NCBI GenBank assembly: GCA_003646045.1
Contig: QNDV01000094.1
Span: 1-7,796 of the forward strand
Length of the DNA: 7,796 bases
Direction: 5' to 3'
Source: a bacterium
GTDB taxonomy: Bacteria > Krumholzibacteriota > Krumholzibacteria > LZORAL124-64-63
Positions within the stretch are counted from its first letter, which is position 1, and every line of letters starts with the position of its first letter. The position numbers and the translations under genes were made by a program. Below the pieces are notes generated by a model. The model was not told the DNA's origin and made no database searches. It worked only from the letters and a program-made list of their open reading frames with translations. Positions 5,825 through 7,796 of this stretch are shown piece after piece.

Positions 5825-7198
5825 CTACCCCGGAATCTCCACACCCTGATCGGTGTAGATGTTCAATTTGTTCCTCAGTGTACGGACGCTGATGCCCAGC
5901 TCCACGGCGGCCCGCGTCCGGTTGCCGTTGGTTCGCTCGAGTTTGCGCAGAATCAGTTCGCGCTCCATGTCCTTGAGGGTCATGTCCGGATCCATGGTGC
6001 CGGATGCCTCCATGGGCCGGGACAATTCGTCGGGCAGGCCGAGTACGCTTTCGTCCACGGTGGTGCCGGTACCCATGATCACGGCGCGCTCGATGACGTT
6101 CTGTAATTGCCGCACGTTGCCCGGCCAGTCCATGGCCTGAAGTACGCTCATGGCCCGGGGCGAGATTTCCATCACCGGCTTGCCGTTCTCGGCACAGAGG
6201 TTCTGGCAGAAGTATGTGGCCAGCAGCGGGATGTCGTCCTTGCGGTGACGCAGCGGCGAAATGACCAGGGGAATCACGTTCAGGCGGAAATACAGGTCCT
6301 CGCGGAAATTGCGTAACCGGATCTCCTCCTGCAGGTTGCGGTTCGTCGTGGCGAGAATGCGCACGTCCGTGCGGGTGGAATACTTCGCCCCCAACCGCAT
6401 GAACTCGCGTTCCTGCAATACGCGCAGCAGTTTGGCCTGCATGGCGAAGGGCATTTCGCTGATTTCGTCCAGCAGCAGGGTGCCACCGTCGGCCAGTTCG
6501 AATTTCCCCTGACGGGCCTGCAGAGCGCCGGTAAATGCTCCGCGTTCATAACCGAAGAGTTCCGATTCAAGCAGGGTCTCGGGTATGGCCGCACAGTTGA
6601 TGCGGATAAAGGGACCGTTGCGACGCATGCCGGCGTAGTGGATGGCCCGGGCCACCACTTCCTTGCCCGTTCCGCTTTCGCCCTGGAGCAGCACCGTACC
6701 CCGGCTGTCGGCTATCATCTCGATCTTGCGGCGCATCTCGACCATGGACGCGTGGTTTCCCAGCAGACCGTGGTGGTCCGTGCGCTCCACCAGGTTGCTG
6801 CGCAGGGAACGGTTTTCCGTACGCAGGGAGCGCACTTCCTCCACCCGACCGAGCACATGCTCCAGCTGGTCCAGACCAAAGGGCTTGGTCAGGTAGTCGG
6901 CTGCTCCACAGCGGGTGGCCTCCACCGCCTGGGCAATGGTGCCGAAGGCGGTCATCATAATGACCAGGGGTTTGGAATCGAGCTGCTCGCGAATTCCCGC
7001 GAGCAGGTCCATGCCACTGCCACCTGGCATCTGGATATCCGAAAGCACGACGTCGAATTTTTCACGCCGCAGAAGTTCGAGAGCCTCGATACCACCCGAA
7101 GCTGTACTGACACGGAAGCGGCTGCTGAGTGACGTTTCCAGGAAATCCCGCATCGTCTGCTCGTCGTCCACCACCAGGATGCTGCGCTTGTCCGCCAT
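5825..7198 (-). CDS. Sigma-54-dependent response regulator, NtrC/FlgR/FlrC type
   Basis: Bacterial enhancer-binding protein that uses ATP to open promoters held by sigma-54 RNA polymerase. The 457 residues divide into a receiver (about 5-118) with acid pocket D11/D12, phospho-acceptor D54 in SDIQMPG, T83 and K105; a linker helix (about 119-140); a complete AAA+ domain (about 144-375) with Walker A GESGTGKE (173-180), the sigma-54-contacting GAFTGA loop (220-225), Walker B LLLDE (241-245), and the FREDLYFRLNV segment (298-308) with arginine-finger positions; and a Fis-type helix-turn-helix (about 424-446). Nothing essential is missing. Its start overlaps the kinase stop by one base (TAATG), so the two are a cognate pair. 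Position directly ahead of flgB supports a FlgR/FlrC/FleR-like role in switching on flagellar genes. The exact subfamily cannot be fixed from sequence alone, so I give no symbol. Confidence 0.95.
   Translation of the reverse strand: MADKRSILVVDDEQTMRDFLETSLSSRFRVSTASGGIEALELLRREKFDVVLSDIQMPGGSGMDLLAGIREQLDSKPLVIMMTAFGTIAQAVEATRCGAADYLTKPFGLDQLEHVLGRVEEVRSLRTENRSLRSNLVERTDHHGLLGNHASMVEMRRKIEMIADSRGTVLLQGESGTGKEVVARAIHYAGMRRNGPFIRINCAAIPETLLESELFGYERGAFTGALQARQGKFELADGGTLLLDEISEMPFAMQAKLLRVLQEREFMRLGAKYSTRTDVRILATTNRNLQEEIRLRNFREDLYFRLNVIPLVISPLRHRKDDIPLLATYFCQNLCAENGKPVMEISPRAMSVLQAMDWPGNVRQLQNVIERAVIMGTGTTVDESVLGLPDELSRPMEASGTMDPDMTLKDMERELILRKLERTNGNRTRAAVELGISVRTLRNKLNIYTDQGVEIPG
5828..5831 (-). 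promoter_or_regulatory. Ribosome binding site supporting the flgB start at 5820
   Basis: GGGG on the minus strand, seven bases before the ATG at 5818-5820, overlapping the last codons of the response regulator gene. It is a modest site, but it favours this ATG over the upstream in-frame one at 5842-5844. Confidence 0.5.
6983..7006 (-). repeat. Perfect 9-bp inverted repeat within the response regulator gene
   Basis: CTGCTCGCG (6983-6991) and CGCGAGCAG (6998-7006) are exact complements separated by six bases (AATTCC). The repeat lies in the receiver-domain coding sequence (residues about 65-72, LLAGIREQ). By simple counting a 9-bp repeat with a 3-10 base loop is expected about 0.2 times by chance in a window this size, more in GC-rich DNA. 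Its significance is uncertain. Confidence 0.4.
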
Positions 7199-7796
7199 TA
7201 ATCGGCCTTTCTGGTCAGGTCTGTCTTCTGCGCGATAGGCTGCCCGCCCAGGGTGACCTCGATGGTCACGGTGGTTCCCGTGTCCCCGCTGCCTTGCAGG
7301 TGCCAGGCGAGTCCGTACATGTCCATCAGGGTTTCGACGCGGGTCAGCCCCACGCCCGGATGATCCTGTTTCGAGGTGACGAAGGGATCGCAGGCCGTCT
7401 GCTCCAGGTGGGGCTCGAGTCCCGGCCCGTCGTCACTGATCCGCAACACACCGTATCCCGTGGGCTCCACTGCCACGGAGATTTCCACGTTTTCCGCGCC
7501 GTCGAGACCGTTGTTACCCTCGGCGGAGTTGGCCAGCAGTTCCCTCAGGATCAACCGGAGATCGGCGGCCGGCAGCCTGGTCGACAGGGGCACGGCGCCA
7601 GTTACGCGGACGATCAATTCCGGATGTCGGATTGCCGCTTCCGCTACCACCTCTTCCAGAACCGCGTCCAGATTGCGGGTAGTGGGATCGCTGCCGGTTC
7701 CGCTGGTGAGATCTCCCACCGCCCGGAACACCGCTTCCATGCGCTCTACCTCGCGAATGATCTTGGCCCCCCAGGCAGCCTCGTCGGCATCGCCGG
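7198..7796 (-). CDS. Sensor histidine kinase, C-terminal part only (5' end outside window)
   Basis: The frame is open from the window edge (first full codon at 7792-7794) to a TAA at 7198-7200, giving 198 residues. The first 30 or so (to about VFRAVGDL) look like the second helix of the dimerisation domain; the phosphorylated histidine would lie upstream, outside the window. The rest is the GHKL ATP-binding domain: N box LRELLANSAEG (about 83-93, N89), G1 box DDGPG (121-125), F-box-like DPFVTSK (136-142), G2 region HPGVGL (145-150) and a terminal GDTGTTVTIEV strand. The G2 box has GxGL followed by T where GxGLG is usual. An internal ATG at 7738-7740 is not a plausible start because the frame continues through kinase sequence. 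Overlap with the activator gene makes it the likely phosphodonor. Sensor domains and membrane topology cannot be seen. Confidence 0.9.
   Translation of the reverse strand, partial: GDADEAAWGAKIIREVERMEAVFRAVGDLTSGTGSDPTTRNLDAVLEEVVAEAAIRHPELIVRVTGAVPLSTRLPAADLRLILRELLANSAEGNNGLDGAENVEISVAVEPTGYGVLRISDDGPGLEPHLEQTACDPFVTSKQDHPGVGLTRVETLMDMYGLAWHLQGSGDTGTTVTIEVTLGGQPIAQKTDLTRKAD

Noticed and set aside
5821..5844. Upstream in-frame ATG for flgB (adds eight residues, MWRFRGSA)
   Set aside because: It would overlap the response regulator end and give a non-family N-terminus. The ATG at 5820 has a spaced GGGG and the standard FlgB beginning.
7738..7740. ATG as start of a short 180-residue ATPase-domain protein
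   Set aside because: The frame stays open to the window edge and encodes kinase-like helix sequence before it, so this is an internal methionine of a larger kinase.

Overview
The window is a nearly gap-free stretch of one minus-strand flagellar operon from a Gram-negative-type, GC-rich bacterium (roughly 60% G+C by eye). Read in the direction of transcription, from high to low coordinates, the order is: sensor histidine kinase (5' end outside the window) - sigma-54-dependent response regulator - flgB - flgC - fliE - fliF - fliG - fliH - fliI (3' end outside the window). No gene is supported on the plus strand. The long plus-strand open frames, up to about 400 codons, lie antisense to fliI, fliF and fliG and look like products of base composition. 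I cannot fix the taxon. The kinase/regulator pair placed ahead of flgBC-fliEFGHI suggests a deltaproteobacterium-like or FCB-related lineage, but this is inference from gene order only.

Region by region: 7198-7794 is the ATP-binding end of a histidine kinase. It overlaps by one base (TAATG) a 457-residue NtrC/FlgR-type activator at 5825-7198, which has an intact receiver, AAA+ domain (GAFTGA present) and Fis-type helix-turn-helix. Then come the proximal rod genes flgB (5410-5820) and flgC (4884-5390), the rod/MS-ring adaptor fliE (4553-4858), the MS-ring gene fliF (2950-4509), the rotor gene fliG (1947-2948), the ATPase regulator fliH (1133-1966) and the export ATPase fliI (1-1152). The largest intergenic gap is 43 nt (fliE-fliF). 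The other junctions are short gaps or overlaps, which suggests one transcript with translational coupling.

The genes fit one job. The kinase and activator would sense an assembly or cellular cue and switch on sigma-54 flagellar promoters. FliF builds the MS ring, FliG sits on its cytoplasmic face to receive torque, FliH and FliI energise the type III export gate, and FliE, FlgB and FlgC are early exported subunits that join the ring to the rod.

I do not see a previously undescribed system here. The points most worth a second look are: an enlarged FlgC carrying a loop that resembles the one in its neighbour FlgB; two successive 20-nt gene overlaps, each with the same GGAAAGG Shine-Dalgarno sequence inside the upstream gene's tail; a strongly acidic C-terminal tail on FliH; a histidine kinase with an unusual G2 box; and a hairpin-forming sequence at the end of fliE.
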